The translations under genes and the position numbers were made by a program. The notes beneath the pieces were generated by a model. That model saw nothing but the letters and a program-made list of their open reading frames with translations. It did no database searches and had not been told where the DNA came from. Shown here piece by piece: positions 26,855 through 35,778 of a stretch of DNA of 64,000 nucleotides. How positions within the stretch are numbered: the stretch's first letter is position 1; each line of letters opens with the position of its first letter. The stretch is from an uncultured Paracoccaceae bacterium (GTDB lineage Bacteria > Pseudomonadota > Alphaproteobacteria > Rhodobacterales > Rhodobacteraceae). Location: assembly GCA_947494675.1 (NCBI GenBank), contig CANLVP010000003.1, forward strand, positions 124,001 through 188,000, in the 5' to 3' direction.

Positions 26855-27978
26855 GCGCTTGCCAACTTGGCCCCTTCGGCGAGCGTACCAAGCTTGGCAT
26901 AGGCGATTTCAGGGTCCACCGCGCCGAAGCCTGCAAAGGTGCCAAAGCCGCAGTCTGAGCCCGCAATCACGCGGTCCGACCCAACAATTTCCTTAAATCT
27001 TTCAATACGTTGCGCGACAAGTTCCGGATGTTCGACAAAGTTTGTCGTTGTATCCACGACCCCAGGCACCAGCACCTTTTCGTCCGGAATGTCCGCCTTG
27101 CGATCCCGGAAAACCGACCATTCGTGGCCGTGGCGAGGGTTGGAGGTTTCGAACAGCACATAGCGGGACTTGGTGCTCATCAGCGTGTCGAACATCTTGG
27201 ACATGGGGATGTCGCAGACGTGCGGACCTTCGTAGTTGCCCCAGCAGATATGCACACGGACTTTTTCGGCGGGAACATCCGAAAGGGCGTGATTGAGCGC
27301 CTCAACATGGCTTGCCGCGATCTTGAGGAATTCATCATCGGACAAATCGTTAAACAACATATGACGCGACAGTGCGAGGTCGGGGCAGTCGAGTTGCAGA
27401 TCAAGGCCAGAGGCGACGATGGTCTCATACTCCGCCTTCATCGCGTCGGCCAATGCGGCCAGATAAGCCTCGCGCGTTTTGTAGTAATCGTTCTGCAAAA
27501 ACAAAGAGATAACGCCGGGCGAGGCCGCATTCATAAAGCCCCGGTCAACCCCGTGATTGGCCATGGCGGCCTTGAGATTTGCGATATCCTTTTCCAGCTC
27601 GCCCTGCCCCTTGGACTTCACCTCGCCCACGCACATTGGTCTGGCGTATTGCGGGGTGCCGCCATCATCGGCCAAGCGTTTGAGAAAGCTGGGAAATTCC
27701 TTGAGGTCGGCTGGCGCGTTGCGTGGGCTGTCGCCATCAAATCCGGTGTAGCGATCCTTGACGTAGGTGGCATAGCTGATCTTGGAAGTTTCCCCGTCCG
27801 AGACGATATCAACACCCGCAAGCTTTTGTTTTCGCACGGTTTCATCGACCGCTGCGGTCATCGCAGCATCAAATGCGCTGACCTCATAGGGTTTGCCGTG
27901 CTCGCGGGCAAAGATGTAATCCACGACCTCTTGCGTTCGGGGCAGTGATCCGACGTGGCTGGTCAAAATCTTGGGCAT
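26851..27978 (-). CDS. MetE C-terminal-domain-like (cobalamin-independent methionine synthase II family) protein
   Basis: 375 residues matching only the catalytic barrel of MetE, without its N-terminal half. The zinc ligands look intact: H243 and C245 in VHICWGNYEGPH, Glu277 in FETSNPRHGHE, and C343 in AGSDCGFGTF. Proteins of this size include alkyl-transfer enzymes such as epoxyalkane:CoM transferase; a thiol-alkylating or demethylating reaction is possible. First gene of a coupled operon with hydrolase, RraA-like aldolase and FAD oxidase, so it probably acts in catabolism rather than methionine synthesis (inference). Confidence 0.88.
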   Translation of the reverse strand: MPKILTSHVGSLPRTQEVVDYIFAREHGKPYEVSAFDAAMTAAVDETVRKQKLAGVDIVSDGETSKISYATYVKDRYTGFDGDSPRNAPADLKEFPSFLKRLADDGGTPQYARPMCVGEVKSKGQGELEKDIANLKAAMANHGVDRGFMNAASPGVISLFLQNDYYKTREAYLAALADAMKAEYETIVASGLDLQLDCPDLALSRHMLFNDLSDDEFLKIAASHVEALNHALSDVPAEKVRVHICWGNYEGPHVCDIPMSKMFDTLMSTKSRYVLFETSNPRHGHEWSVFRDRKADIPDEKVLVPGVVDTTTNFVEHPELVAQRIERFKEIVGSDRVIAGSDCGFGTFAGFGAVDPEIAYAKLGTLAEGAKLASA

Positions 27979-28007
27979 CGCACGGTCCTTTTTGGCAATG
28001 TGGAAAC

Positions 28008-28046
28008 CATACAGAACCTATGCACAACCCATGCAGAACCTGTATG
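28008..28046 (-). promoter_or_regulatory. Tandem 11-bp repeats in the MetE-core operon promoter region
   Basis: CAGAACC (28012-28018), CACAACC (28023-28029) and CAGAACC (28034-28040) recur with exact 11-bp spacing. They are framed by an outer inverted repeat CATACAG (28008-28014) / CTGTATG (28040-28046). The array lies 30-68 bp upstream of the MetE-core start and is a likely regulator site. It does not match the LacI-type operators at 36.8-37.0 kb. Confidence 0.45.
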
Positions 28047-28066
28047 TCTCAAAGTCCTAAGCGTCA

Positions 28067-29041
28067 TTAACCCCGCCATGTGGCCCCCGCCGGATCGCCG
28101 GTGGCGACGACATGGTAAAGCGACGCCTCACCGGTCATTGAGGGCACGGCGTTGTGCATCAGCCCTTCTGGAACCGACATCGTGTCGCCGGGGGCGAGCG
28201 TGGCGGCACCGCCGTCCCAGGTCACGCGCCAATGGCCGCGCATGGGCATCAGGACGGAAGGGTATGGGTGGCTGTGCATCGCATCACTGGCAGAGCCGCG
28301 GGTGATCAGGCTGACCTCAAACCCCGGCTTGTCGCGCAGCACGCCGTTCTCACCGATCACCGTCACTGGGTCGCGGTCAGCAAGGGCCGTCAGGTCAAGG
28401 TAGCGGGCCACGTGATTGGGCAGCACGTCGCGGGTTGTCAGTTCGGGCCGTTTGGCAAGCTCGGCCTCGGTCATCACTGGCATCGGCTTCACGCCGTTGG
28501 TCAACGCCTCGCCCTTTTTGGTGTCATAAAGCTTGCCGTTATCGCCAAGGATCAGGCCGTGGTCGGCGGCATCCTCGATCACCTGGGGTGCCCACATGAC
28601 GCCGCCACCTGCATCGTCGCCGCCCAGCACCGCCATGATCATCCCATAGTCGGTGCCGATATTTTCAAACCCGCGAAAGATGCCCGTGGGGATGTTGAAG
28701 ATGTCGCCCTCTTCCAGCGTCACTTCGCCTGCCGTGCCCCAGCGGCCCCAGAAGAACCGCCAGCGACCTTTGAGGACAAAGAACACCTCTGCCGTGTGAT
28801 GGTCATGCAGCGAATTCCGGCAATGTGGCGGCTGACCGGCGGCCCCAATGTTGAAGCCATGCGGGATGCCGATATGGACGTGTTGATCAGGGCTTTCGCT
28901 GACGCCGCCGCCGATGATGGTGAAGTTTTCCTTTTGGTCAGACCCCGGCGTATGGGCGTCGATAAAGGCGGTCTTGCAAGGCACCAGATCGCCATAACGG
29001 ACGATGCGGGCTTCCATGTCGGCGGGGGTCATATCGGTCAT
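28067..29041 (-). CDS. Two-domain cupin protein
   Basis: 324-residue bicupin. The first cupin carries a metal site in HDHHTAEVFFVLKG (H79, H81, H82, E85) and a PGD-like DIFNIPTGIFRGFEN turn. The second has MHSHPYPSVLMPMRGHWRV and a PGDTMSVPEGLMHN turn. Such proteins are dioxygenases, isomerases or sugar-binding enzymes; gentisate-dioxygenase-like annotation is possible but unproven. Last gene of the nine-gene LacI-regulated operon, overlapping the SnoaL-like gene upstream by 4 bp. Confidence 0.85.
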   Translation of the reverse strand: MTDMTPADMEARIVRYGDLVPCKTAFIDAHTPGSDQKENFTIIGGGVSESPDQHVHIGIPHGFNIGAAGQPPHCRNSLHDHHTAEVFFVLKGRWRFFWGRWGTAGEVTLEEGDIFNIPTGIFRGFENIGTDYGMIMAVLGGDDAGGGVMWAPQVIEDAADHGLILGDNGKLYDTKKGEALTNGVKPMPVMTEAELAKRPELTTRDVLPNHVARYLDLTALADRDPVTVIGENGVLRDKPGFEVSLITRGSASDAMHSHPYPSVLMPMRGHWRVTWDGGAATLAPGDTMSVPEGLMHNAVPSMTGEASLYHVVATGDPAGATWRG

Positions 29042-30018
29042 CCTTGGTGCAGCAGGATCTGTTTCCAGATCGCGATTTCATCATAAAGGGCGAATTCGCG
29101 GCGCAACCCGATGCCGTCGGGGCCATAGGGGCCAAATTCGGCGTGGCACATGCCCATGACGTGAACCCGCGCGCCGGTGGGGCGGCCAAATGTGCCCCAG
29201 CCATCGTGGGTGCCATCAAGCGACCAGCGGATCGCCGCGCGGGGTGAGAGCATGTCGGCATCCATGCCGATCTGGTGGTGGATTTTGAACGTCGCTGAGG
29301 GGAAGGATGACCGCAAGCCGACCCAGAATTTCGTGCATTCCTCAGCGCTGGTCAGCATTTGACCGCCCGCATATTCGCCGATCACAGCCCGGTCATAGCT
29401 TTCGCGGATGTGGTTGAAATCGTGGTTCATGATCCGGGTCAGCGTGTCGGCGTAGCGCTGCCCCCATGCGTTTTCGTTGCCGGTGCCCTTGTAGTCCCCT
29501 GCGATGTCGTTCTCGGGCAGGAAGGGCATCGCGGCCTTCTCTGGCCCGCCTTCATCGGCGATGAGTTGCGCGGTGAATTCACGTGGGTCCTTGCCGATCT
29601 GACGGACGATGCCGCCGTAGTCGCGGATCAGCCATTCGTCAAAAATCGTGTCCTCTTTGGCGGCGCAATCGGCGATGACGCGGATGTTCCACGTCTTGCC
29701 CGTCGCCGGGCCAAAGGCCCCGTCTTGGGCATGGGTCGCCACGGTGTTGAGGCGGTGCGAGGACAGCAAACCGGTTTCATGCTCTGACCAGATCACGTCC
29801 TCGCCAAACAACTGCCGGTCGGGAAATTCGTTGATCGTGGCCATGGTCGCGGCGATGACCGCCTTGTTGCCGCGCTGGATGCCCATGGGCGAGCGGACGG
29901 GGATGTCTTCGCTGTAGTAATGGTTAAGCGTGCCGACGCCGCGGTCTTCCCAAATCTCTTTGGTGATGCCGATGATGTAGTCGGGGAAATCCTTCCACCG
30001 GTTTGAAAAGCCCTTCAT
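29038..30018 (-). CDS. SnoaL-like (NTF2 fold) protein, two-domain, subgroup D
   Basis: 326 residues that read as two NTF2/SnoaL-like halves: YIIGITKEIWEDRGVGTLNHYY at about 14-35 and a second beginning YADTLTRIMNHDFNHIRESY near 190. SnoaL relatives are aldol-type cyclases, isomerases or hydratases that need no cofactor. It lacks the PGPxTxDGL and W-x-GP-x-GIG motifs of the other long SnoaL genes of this locus and is a separate subgroup. A good AAGGA site precedes the start inside lacI, which it overlaps by 4 bp. Confidence 0.8.
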   Translation of the reverse strand: MKGFSNRWKDFPDYIIGITKEIWEDRGVGTLNHYYSEDIPVRSPMGIQRGNKAVIAATMATINEFPDRQLFGEDVIWSEHETGLLSSHRLNTVATHAQDGAFGPATGKTWNIRVIADCAAKEDTIFDEWLIRDYGGIVRQIGKDPREFTAQLIADEGGPEKAAMPFLPENDIAGDYKGTGNENAWGQRYADTLTRIMNHDFNHIRESYDRAVIGEYAGGQMLTSAEECTKFWVGLRSSFPSATFKIHHQIGMDADMLSPRAAIRWSLDGTHDGWGTFGRPTGARVHVMGMCHAEFGPYGPDGIGLRREFALYDEIAIWKQILLHQG

Positions 30019-31037
30019 GGGGTGGTCCTTTGATTAGCCGGGGCAGAGCCGCGGGGGATTAGCGGGCCGTCGATTTCCACCCGGCGGGCGGGGGCATCCG
30101 GGTCGGTGATATTGGCAATGAGCAGGTCCACGGTGGCCTGCACCATCTGATTGACGGGCTGGCGCACGGTGGTCAGGTCATAGGCGGCCCATGCGGCGGT
30201 GGGCACGTCGTCATAACCGACAATGGCCACATCATTTGGGACATCAAGGCCCAGCTCGCCGCGCAGCGTGTCGATTACGGCAAAGGCCATGTGGTCGTTG
30301 CCCACAAAGATCGCATCGGGCGGCGTGTCCGATTGCATCAGCGTCACAGCGGCGGCCGCCGCGGTATCGCGGTCGTATTTGCCGTCGATGATCTGTGGTG
30401 CGGGTTGGCCCAGTTCGGCCAGCCGCTCGGTAAAGCCGCGCTGCCGGTCGCGGCCCGTCGATGACCCCTGCCAGCCCGAGATATGGGCGATGGTCTTGTG
30501 CCCTGCGGCCACCAGAAAGTCCGCGATCTTGCGCCCGCCCGTGACATTGGCAGAGGTCACGGCAGAGAGGTCCACGCCAGCCTGGCCACGGTTGAACATC
30601 ACCACGGGAATGCCCGCCGCGGCGCATTTCGCGGTCAGATCGCCGGACATGGAGACGGAGGCAGTGATGATCCCGTCGACCTGATAATCCATCAGTTCCT
30701 CGACGATCTGATCAACCCGGTCCTGCGCGTTTGAAGAGGTGAAAACAAGGATATGGTAGCCCTGCGCCTGCAGCGCGTTCGACAGCCGTTCCAGCGCCAG
30801 CGGGTAGAACATGTTGTCCAGATAGGCGACGATCAACCCGATGATGCGGCTTTTGCCGGTGATCATCGCGCTGGCCATGCGATTGGGGCGATAGCCCAGT
30901 TCTTGTGCCGCGCGTTTGACCTTTTCCACCGTTTTGGCACTGGCCGAGGCACCGGGCGTGAACACGCGGCTCACGGCGGATTGGCTGACCCCTGCCCGCT
31001 TGGCGACTTCGAGTGATGTGACCTTGTCCTGTGCCAT
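30015..31037 (-). CDS. LacI family transcriptional regulator
   Basis: 340-residue repressor. The N-terminal HTH is TSLEVAKRAGVSQSAVSRVF (7-26), then the hinge LGYRPNRMASAMITGKS, then a periplasmic-binding-type ligand domain (IIGLIVAYLDNMFYPLAL onward). It is encoded as the seventh gene of the operon it presumably controls. Two LacI-type palindromes lie in the divergent promoter region 6 kb upstream. The inducer is expected to be the imported substrate or an intermediate. Coupled by 1-bp and 4-bp overlaps to its neighbours. Confidence 0.93.
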   Translation of the reverse strand: MAQDKVTSLEVAKRAGVSQSAVSRVFTPGASASAKTVEKVKRAAQELGYRPNRMASAMITGKSRIIGLIVAYLDNMFYPLALERLSNALQAQGYHILVFTSSNAQDRVDQIVEELMDYQVDGIITASVSMSGDLTAKCAAAGIPVVMFNRGQAGVDLSAVTSANVTGGRKIADFLVAAGHKTIAHISGWQGSSTGRDRQRGFTERLAELGQPAPQIIDGKYDRDTAAAAAVTLMQSDTPPDAIFVGNDHMAFAVIDTLRGELGLDVPNDVAIVGYDDVPTAAWAAYDLTTVRQPVNQMVQATVDLLIANITDPDAPARRVEIDGPLIPRGSAPANQRTTP

Positions 31038-31801
31038 CAGCCTGCGGTCCAGCCTCCGTCGATCAGAAGGTGGGTGCCGGTCATCATCGCGCCGGCGTCC
31101 GAGGCGAGGTAGACGACCGGCCCCATGATGTCGGTGACTTCGCCGACGCGGTCGAGCTTAATCTTGTCCATGATCCACGCCACCCGGTCGGGATTGTTGA
31201 ATGTCACTTCGGTCAGCGGCGTGCGGATGAAGGTGGGGCAGATGGTGTTCACGCGGATGCCCGCCTTGCCCCATTCGATGGCCATAGCTTTGGTAAACCC
31301 TTCGACCGCGTGTTTGGTGCCGCAATAGACCGCGCGATCGATGCCGCCGACAAAGGCCATCTGGCTGGTGATATTAATCAGGCTGCCGGGTTTGCCTGCG
31401 TCCAGCAGCCCCTTGGCGACGGCGGTGGTCAGGAAATAAGCCCCTTTGAAGTTGAGGTCGGAGACGGCAGCGAAATCCGCCTCTGTCGTGTCTACCGCGG
31501 GGCTGTGGATCGCGAGGCCTGCGGAGTTCAGCAAGATGTCAAACGGCCCTGCCTGCTCCACGGCGGCCTGCGTCGCGGCGATGTCAGCAACGTCCAGCGT
31601 CATGGCCGTCGCATCAAACCCGGCAGCGGTGAGTGCCGCGACTGCTGCACCCAGTTTGTCCGCACTGCGGGCCGCCAGCGTCACGGCGGCCCCGGCCTGC
31701 GCCAGCGCCACAGCGCAGCCCAACCCGATGCCAGACGAGGCCCCGGCGACCAGCGCGCGTTTGCCATCAAGGCGGAAGGACGGGGTGTTTGGCAGGTCCA
31801 T
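31037..31801 (-). CDS. SDR family NAD(P)-dependent oxidoreductase
   Basis: 254-residue classical SDR. The cofactor motif is GASSGIGLG, NSAG marks strand beta-4, the catalytic Ser is in ITSQMAF, and Y-x-x-x-K is YCGTK. The C-terminal IDGGWTAG is typical of polyol/sugar/3-oxoacyl dehydrogenases. Overlaps of 1 bp with both neighbours place it in the LacI-regulated operon. Likely oxidises a hydroxyl of the imported compound (inference). Confidence 0.92.
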   Translation of the reverse strand: MDLPNTPSFRLDGKRALVAGASSGIGLGCAVALAQAGAAVTLAARSADKLGAAVAALTAAGFDATAMTLDVADIAATQAAVEQAGPFDILLNSAGLAIHSPAVDTTEADFAAVSDLNFKGAYFLTTAVAKGLLDAGKPGSLINITSQMAFVGGIDRAVYCGTKHAVEGFTKAMAIEWGKAGIRVNTICPTFIRTPLTEVTFNNPDRVAWIMDKIKLDRVGEVTDIMGPVVYLASDAGAMMTGTHLLIDGGWTAG

Positions 31802-32844
31802 CAGATATACTCCTGTGCAATTCTCGACGGCCCCGAGGGCCTTGCCACAAGAGATGCACGCATCCGCGCCAAAACGTCCACACCCAACTGGCGGTAAAGG
31901 TCCAGAAGGTCGATCATCACCCAGTTTTCGCGGATTTTGCCGCCTGCGATGCGCCAGAAATCAAGACTGCATAGCGTCACCTCTTTTCCCGCAGGGGCGA
32001 TGCCAAGCCAGCCGTCATCCGTCAGGGTCTGCCGCATATTGGGCCAGCCGGTGACGGCGACATAAGCGCCATCGGCAAAGAAGTGATGGCCCACCGTATC
32101 GCTATATTTGCCACGGTCGGGCATGGCGGCGAGGAATGGCCTTTGGTGCCAATGGCGAAACCCCGGAATGCCGCGCGCAGTGCCGATCCCGGCGGGGCCA
32201 TACCACATCATGCGGGCGTCCCAAAAGCGGGGCATCTCCATCGCCTCTGGCGGCTCTTCGGGGTGGCGGCCCATGGCGGCGAGCATTGCAAGGATGTGAA
32301 CCTTGGACGCGGCACTCGCGGCTGCATCGTGGGGGCCGGTGCGCAACCCGTCCTGGGTTGCCGGTCCGGGCACAATGACCTCACGCCCCATTGAGGGTGC
32401 CATAGGCCAGACCCCCGCCTGCATCATGAGTTCGGGGATGTCCCAGATCGCCTGCACCTCGACCACCTGCCCGTCTTGGACGCGATAAAATTCGTGGAAC
32501 CGGATATGGGCCAGATGGCCGGTGGGCGGAATATCAAGAAAGGGATGCAGGAAAGTGCCGACGTAGTGACCGCCGCAGCCGACCCAGTCGGCCCCGTCGT
32601 CGTCCGCGCCTGCCATGACGATCCAGTCGCGGCGTTCAAGATCGGGGAAGGCCGCAGCCAGCGGTTCATAAGCCGACAGAAGGCCCTGTGGCCCCGACAG
32701 ATCGCCAAAGGGATGGCACAGATGGATCACCGCATTGGGGGCCATGACAGCGCCCAAGGCCTGCGCCACCCGGTCCTTATCCCAATCGCGCTGCGCGGCC
32801 CGCAGCGGGTGAAGCAGAGTTCTATGGGCGGCGTGATCGCTCAC
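31801..32844 (-). CDS. SnoaL-like (NTF2 fold) protein, two-domain, subgroup A
   Basis: 347 residues forming two SnoaL/NTF2-like halves joined by a linker carrying PGPATQDGL (159-167); the second half begins with [10 protein letters not shown] (212-221). Domain 1 has CHPFGDLSG (43-51). The same marks occur in the proteins encoded at 34188-35204 and 40294-41304, so the three are paralogues. The GTG start at 32844 overlaps the HisD-like stop (GTGA). Probable isomerase, hydratase or cyclase; no catalytic residue can be assigned with certainty. Confidence 0.82.
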   Translation of the reverse strand: MSDHAAHRTLLHPLRAAQRDWDKDRVAQALGAVMAPNAVIHLCHPFGDLSGPQGLLSAYEPLAAAFPDLERRDWIVMAGADDDGADWVGCGGHYVGTFLHPFLDIPPTGHLAHIRFHEFYRVQDGQVVEVQAIWDIPELMMQAGVWPMAPSMGREVIVPGPATQDGLRTGPHDAAASAASKVHILAMLAAMGRHPEEPPEAMEMPRFWDARMMWYGPAGIGTARGIPGFRHWHQRPFLAAMPDRGKYSDTVGHHFFADGAYVAVTGWPNMRQTLTDDGWLGIAPAGKEVTLCSLDFWRIAGGKIRENWVMIDLLDLYRQLGVDVLARMRASLVARPSGPSRIAQEYI

Positions 32845-34172
32845 TCAGCAGCGTCCTTGTAGGGGGCACCTTCGCCGTAGGGGACATTGATGCCGCCGTA
32901 ACGGCGGACGCGGACGTTGCATTGTTCGGCGTGCCCCACGAAGCCTTCGAGCATGCAGAGCCGACTGCCATAGGCACCGATCTCGGCGGCGGCCTCATCC
33001 GTTGTGATCTTTTGATAGCTGTGAGTTTTCAGATACTTACCAACCCATAGACCACCAGTATAACGCCCGGCCTTTTTGGTCGGCAGGGTGTGGTTGGTGC
33101 CGATGACTTTGTCGCCGTTTGACACATTGGTGCGCGCGCCAAGGAATAGCGCGCCATAGCAAGTCATATGCTCAAGGAACCAATCGTCGCGGTCGGTCAT
33201 GACCTGCACATGCTCTGACGCGATGTCATCGGCGACCTGCAACATCTCTTCGTAGGTGTCGCAAATGATGATCTCACCGTAGTCTTCCCAACTGGTGCGG
33301 GCGGTGTCGGCCGTGGGAAGGATTTGCAGCAGCCGGTCGATTTCCTGCGCGGTGCCATGGGCAAGCTTTTCGGAATTCGTCAGCAGAACCGCAGGCGAGT
33401 TGTAGCCGTGTTCGGCCTGCCCCAGCAGGTCGGTTGCGCATAGCTCTGCGTCGGCCCCAACCTCATCTGCGATCACCATGGTTTCGGTCGGGCCTGCAAA
33501 AAGATCGATGCCCACACGGCCAAACAGCTGGCGCTTGGCCTCGGCCACGAACGCATTGCCGGGGCCGACGAGCATGTGGACAGGCTCAATCGTTTCGGTG
33601 CCAATCGCCATGGCCCCGACCGCCTGAATGCCGCCAAGGACGTAGATTTCATGTGCGCCGCCCAAGTGCATCGCTGCAATCACCGCCGGGTTTGGTTCGC
33701 CCTTGAAGGGCGGCGTGCAGGCGATGATGCGCGGCACTTTCGCGACAGTGGCGGTGGCGACGGACATATGGGCGCTGGCCACCATGGGGAATTTCCCGCC
33801 CGGCACGTAGCAGCCCACGGATTGCACGGGGATGTTTTTGTGGCCCAGAATGACGCCTGGCATCGGTTCAACCTCGATGTCCAACATGCTGTCCCTTTGC
33901 GCTTGGGCGAAATTGCGCACCTGTTCCTGTGCGAATTTGATGTCGGCCATGTCGCGGTCGCTGACCTTGGCGATGATGGATTGGATTTCAGCGTCGGACA
34001 AACGATAGCTCGTCCGGTCATAGCCATCGAATTTCACCGCCAGATCGTGGACGGCTGCATCGCCGCGCGCCTCAATATCGGCGAGCGTCGCCTCGACCAC
34101 GGCGCGGGTCTTGGCGTCGTCTTCGGCGCGGGCCTCGGCAGAGCGGGCGGTTTTGAGGTGTCGGATAGCCAT
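32841..34172 (-). CDS. Histidinol dehydrogenase-family alcohol dehydrogenase (HpsN-like)
   Basis: 443-residue HisD homologue. HisD-type enzymes perform two NAD-linked oxidations, alcohol to aldehyde to acid, at a zinc site. Family marks are [32 protein letters not shown] and [17 protein letters not shown]. No other histidine gene is nearby and it sits in a catabolic operon, so it is more likely a paralogue like sulfopropanediol dehydrogenase HpsN, converting a primary alcohol to a carboxylate. The usual hps partners are absent, so the substrate is open. AAGGA precedes its ATG. Confidence 0.9.
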   Translation of the reverse strand: MAIRHLKTARSAEARAEDDAKTRAVVEATLADIEARGDAAVHDLAVKFDGYDRTSYRLSDAEIQSIIAKVSDRDMADIKFAQEQVRNFAQAQRDSMLDIEVEPMPGVILGHKNIPVQSVGCYVPGGKFPMVASAHMSVATATVAKVPRIIACTPPFKGEPNPAVIAAMHLGGAHEIYVLGGIQAVGAMAIGTETIEPVHMLVGPGNAFVAEAKRQLFGRVGIDLFAGPTETMVIADEVGADAELCATDLLGQAEHGYNSPAVLLTNSEKLAHGTAQEIDRLLQILPTADTARTSWEDYGEIIICDTYEEMLQVADDIASEHVQVMTDRDDWFLEHMTCYGALFLGARTNVSNGDKVIGTNHTLPTKKAGRYTGGLWVGKYLKTHSYQKITTDEAAAEIGAYGSRLCMLEGFVGHAEQCNVRVRRYGGINVPYGEGAPYKDAAE

Positions 34173-34187
34173 CGCGGCGTCCTTTCG

Positions 34188-35204
34188 TCAGGTTATACGG
34201 GGGCCGGGGGCGACGCTATGCCGCCCAGGAAAGAGATCGACGCCCATCTGCAAAAGGACGTCGGGAATATCGACCATGACCCAGTTTTCGATCAACAGAT
34301 CTTCGGTGCGCCGGTACCAGTCACTCACCCGCAAGAGCAGTGTCTCGCCTTTGCTGGACTGACCAAGGAAGTCGTCCTTGCGCACGGCCATCAAGGAAGG
34401 CCACCCGCCAAGGGCGGCGTAGTCGCCGTCACCAAATCGCGCGAAATGCTTGGTGACGCCGTTATTCGAAGACCCGCCGCCCCAGAACGAAAATGTGCTT
34501 TCAAATGGCACCTGAAAGGCTGCGAAGTCATCGATGCCCACAAAGCTGCCAAAGGCCGCAGGGCCGTACCACATCATGTTGTCGTGCCAATAGGGGCGCC
34601 ATGCCTCATCCTCTGTGGCGAGGCCCGCCAGCATATCCGTCACGACGGCATAGGTCTTGTCGCTGCGTGCGGGGTCATTTTCGGACAATTGCAGCCCGTC
34701 CTGCGTGGCGGGGCCGGGAATAAACCCGGTATAGCCTTTCTGGGTCGCAGGGCTGGGGTAGCGGTCTGGCCACTGGTCCGTCGCGATCATCAATTGTGGC
34801 AGATCAAGGTAGACATAGGTTTCCACCACTTTGCCGTTCTCGAAGCGGTGAAATTCGCCAAAGCGCAGGTATTCCAGACGGTTACTGGGTGCGAGGCCCA
34901 TCAGCGGATCGCCATAATAGCCAACGTAGTTGCCGTGGGTTGCGACCCAGTCGCCCCCCTCGAACGTGCCTCCAATCAAGATGTCATCACGCCGGTGCAG
35001 CCCGCGAAAGGCCTCTGCGAGCGATGAGATGAACTGGTCCAGATAGGCGTCCACGCCCGTCAGATCGTTCCACGGATGAACGACGTGAAACACAGCGTCC
35101 TGTGCAATAAGGTCAAGCGTCGCCTGTCGCCAAGCGCCCTGATCGGGGGTGGCAAAGGCCGTGACCCATTGGTGGATTGCGGTTTTCCGGTCAAGATGGG
35201 TCAT
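34188..35204 (-). CDS. SnoaL-like (NTF2 fold) protein, two-domain, subgroup B
   Basis: 338 residues; paralogue of the products of 31801-32844 and 40294-41304. Domain 1 has HVVHPWNDLTG (40-50), the linker PGPATQDGL (163-171), and domain 2 MMWYGPAAFG (210-219). ATG 35204 overlaps the upstream gene's stop (ATGA), so a much longer frame reaching 35444 is rejected. It lies 15 bp before the HisD-like gene. Function unknown; possible isomerase or hydratase. Confidence 0.82.
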   Translation of the reverse strand: MTHLDRKTAIHQWVTAFATPDQGAWRQATLDLIAQDAVFHVVHPWNDLTGVDAYLDQFISSLAEAFRGLHRRDDILIGGTFEGGDWVATHGNYVGYYGDPLMGLAPSNRLEYLRFGEFHRFENGKVVETYVYLDLPQLMIATDQWPDRYPSPATQKGYTGFIPGPATQDGLQLSENDPARSDKTYAVVTDMLAGLATEDEAWRPYWHDNMMWYGPAAFGSFVGIDDFAAFQVPFESTFSFWGGGSSNNGVTKHFARFGDGDYAALGGWPSLMAVRKDDFLGQSSKGETLLLRVSDWYRRTEDLLIENWVMVDIPDVLLQMGVDLFPGRHSVAPGPRIT

Positions 35205-35725
35205 GGCGTCGGTGGCTCCGCTTCGCCGCGGTCGTATTTTTCCCAGCCCTCGCCGCCAAAGACGTCGACGCCAAGCTGGGCGAGCACATGGGGGAAATCG
35301 ACCATCACATAGTTGTCGGTGATGCGGCCGTCTTCGACCTTCCAGAAGTCCATGTAGCGGATTTCGATCCGTTTGCCGGAGGCAGGCACGCCCATGAAGT
35401 CGCCGCCGTGGGTCGCCTCTTGCCGGCCAAATGCGGCGGCCCATTCACCCATGTAAAGCCGCGCCTCATCCACGCAGACCTTGTCGTGGAAGGCGGCCTG
35501 AAATGGTTTTTGCCAATTGGATTGGAATTCCTGCAGGCCATTTTTGGTGCCACAACCGGTGTTGCCCATCCAGCGAAAGGTTTCGGCGAAAAACTCGCCA
35601 ATGTCGCCGATGCGGTGGTCGTTCAGGCCGTCAACCATGCCTTCGATCACGGCACGGGTGGCCTCTGTGTTGGACATGTCGGTGTCGCGGGTCAGGACCG
35701 CTTGTTCAGGACGGGACCCCTTCAT
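35201..35725 (-). CDS. SnoaL-like (NTF2 fold) protein, single domain
   Basis: 174-residue single SnoaL/polyketide-cyclase-like domain: an N-terminal helix VIEGMVDGLNDHRIGDIGEFF, then the cone-shaped barrel with GGDFMGVPASGKRIEIRYMDFWKVEDGRI, very typical of ester-cyclase/SnoaL annotations. Second gene of the leftward operon, 53 bp after the ABC ATPase stop and overlapping the next SnoaL gene by 4 bp. The start at 35725 has AAAGGG upstream; an in-frame ATG at 35677 is possible. Confidence 0.85.
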   Translation of the reverse strand: MKGSRPEQAVLTRDTDMSNTEATRAVIEGMVDGLNDHRIGDIGEFFAETFRWMGNTGCGTKNGLQEFQSNWQKPFQAAFHDKVCVDEARLYMGEWAAAFGRQEATHGGDFMGVPASGKRIEIRYMDFWKVEDGRITDNYVMVDFPHVLAQLGVDVFGGEGWEKYDRGEAEPPTP

Positions 35726-35778
35726 CCGGTGGCCCTTTCGCCTGCGAACAGGTCATATGTGGCGACAGGGGCCATGGG

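Noticed and set aside
32841-34172. Annotation as the biosynthetic histidinol dehydrogenase hisD
   Set aside because: No his gene is nearby, and the gene is in a LacI-regulated catabolic operon between SnoaL genes.
33576-35027. 483-codon open frame on the plus strand
   Set aside because: Spans the HisD-like and SnoaL genes antisense; crosses two real genes and has no family pattern.
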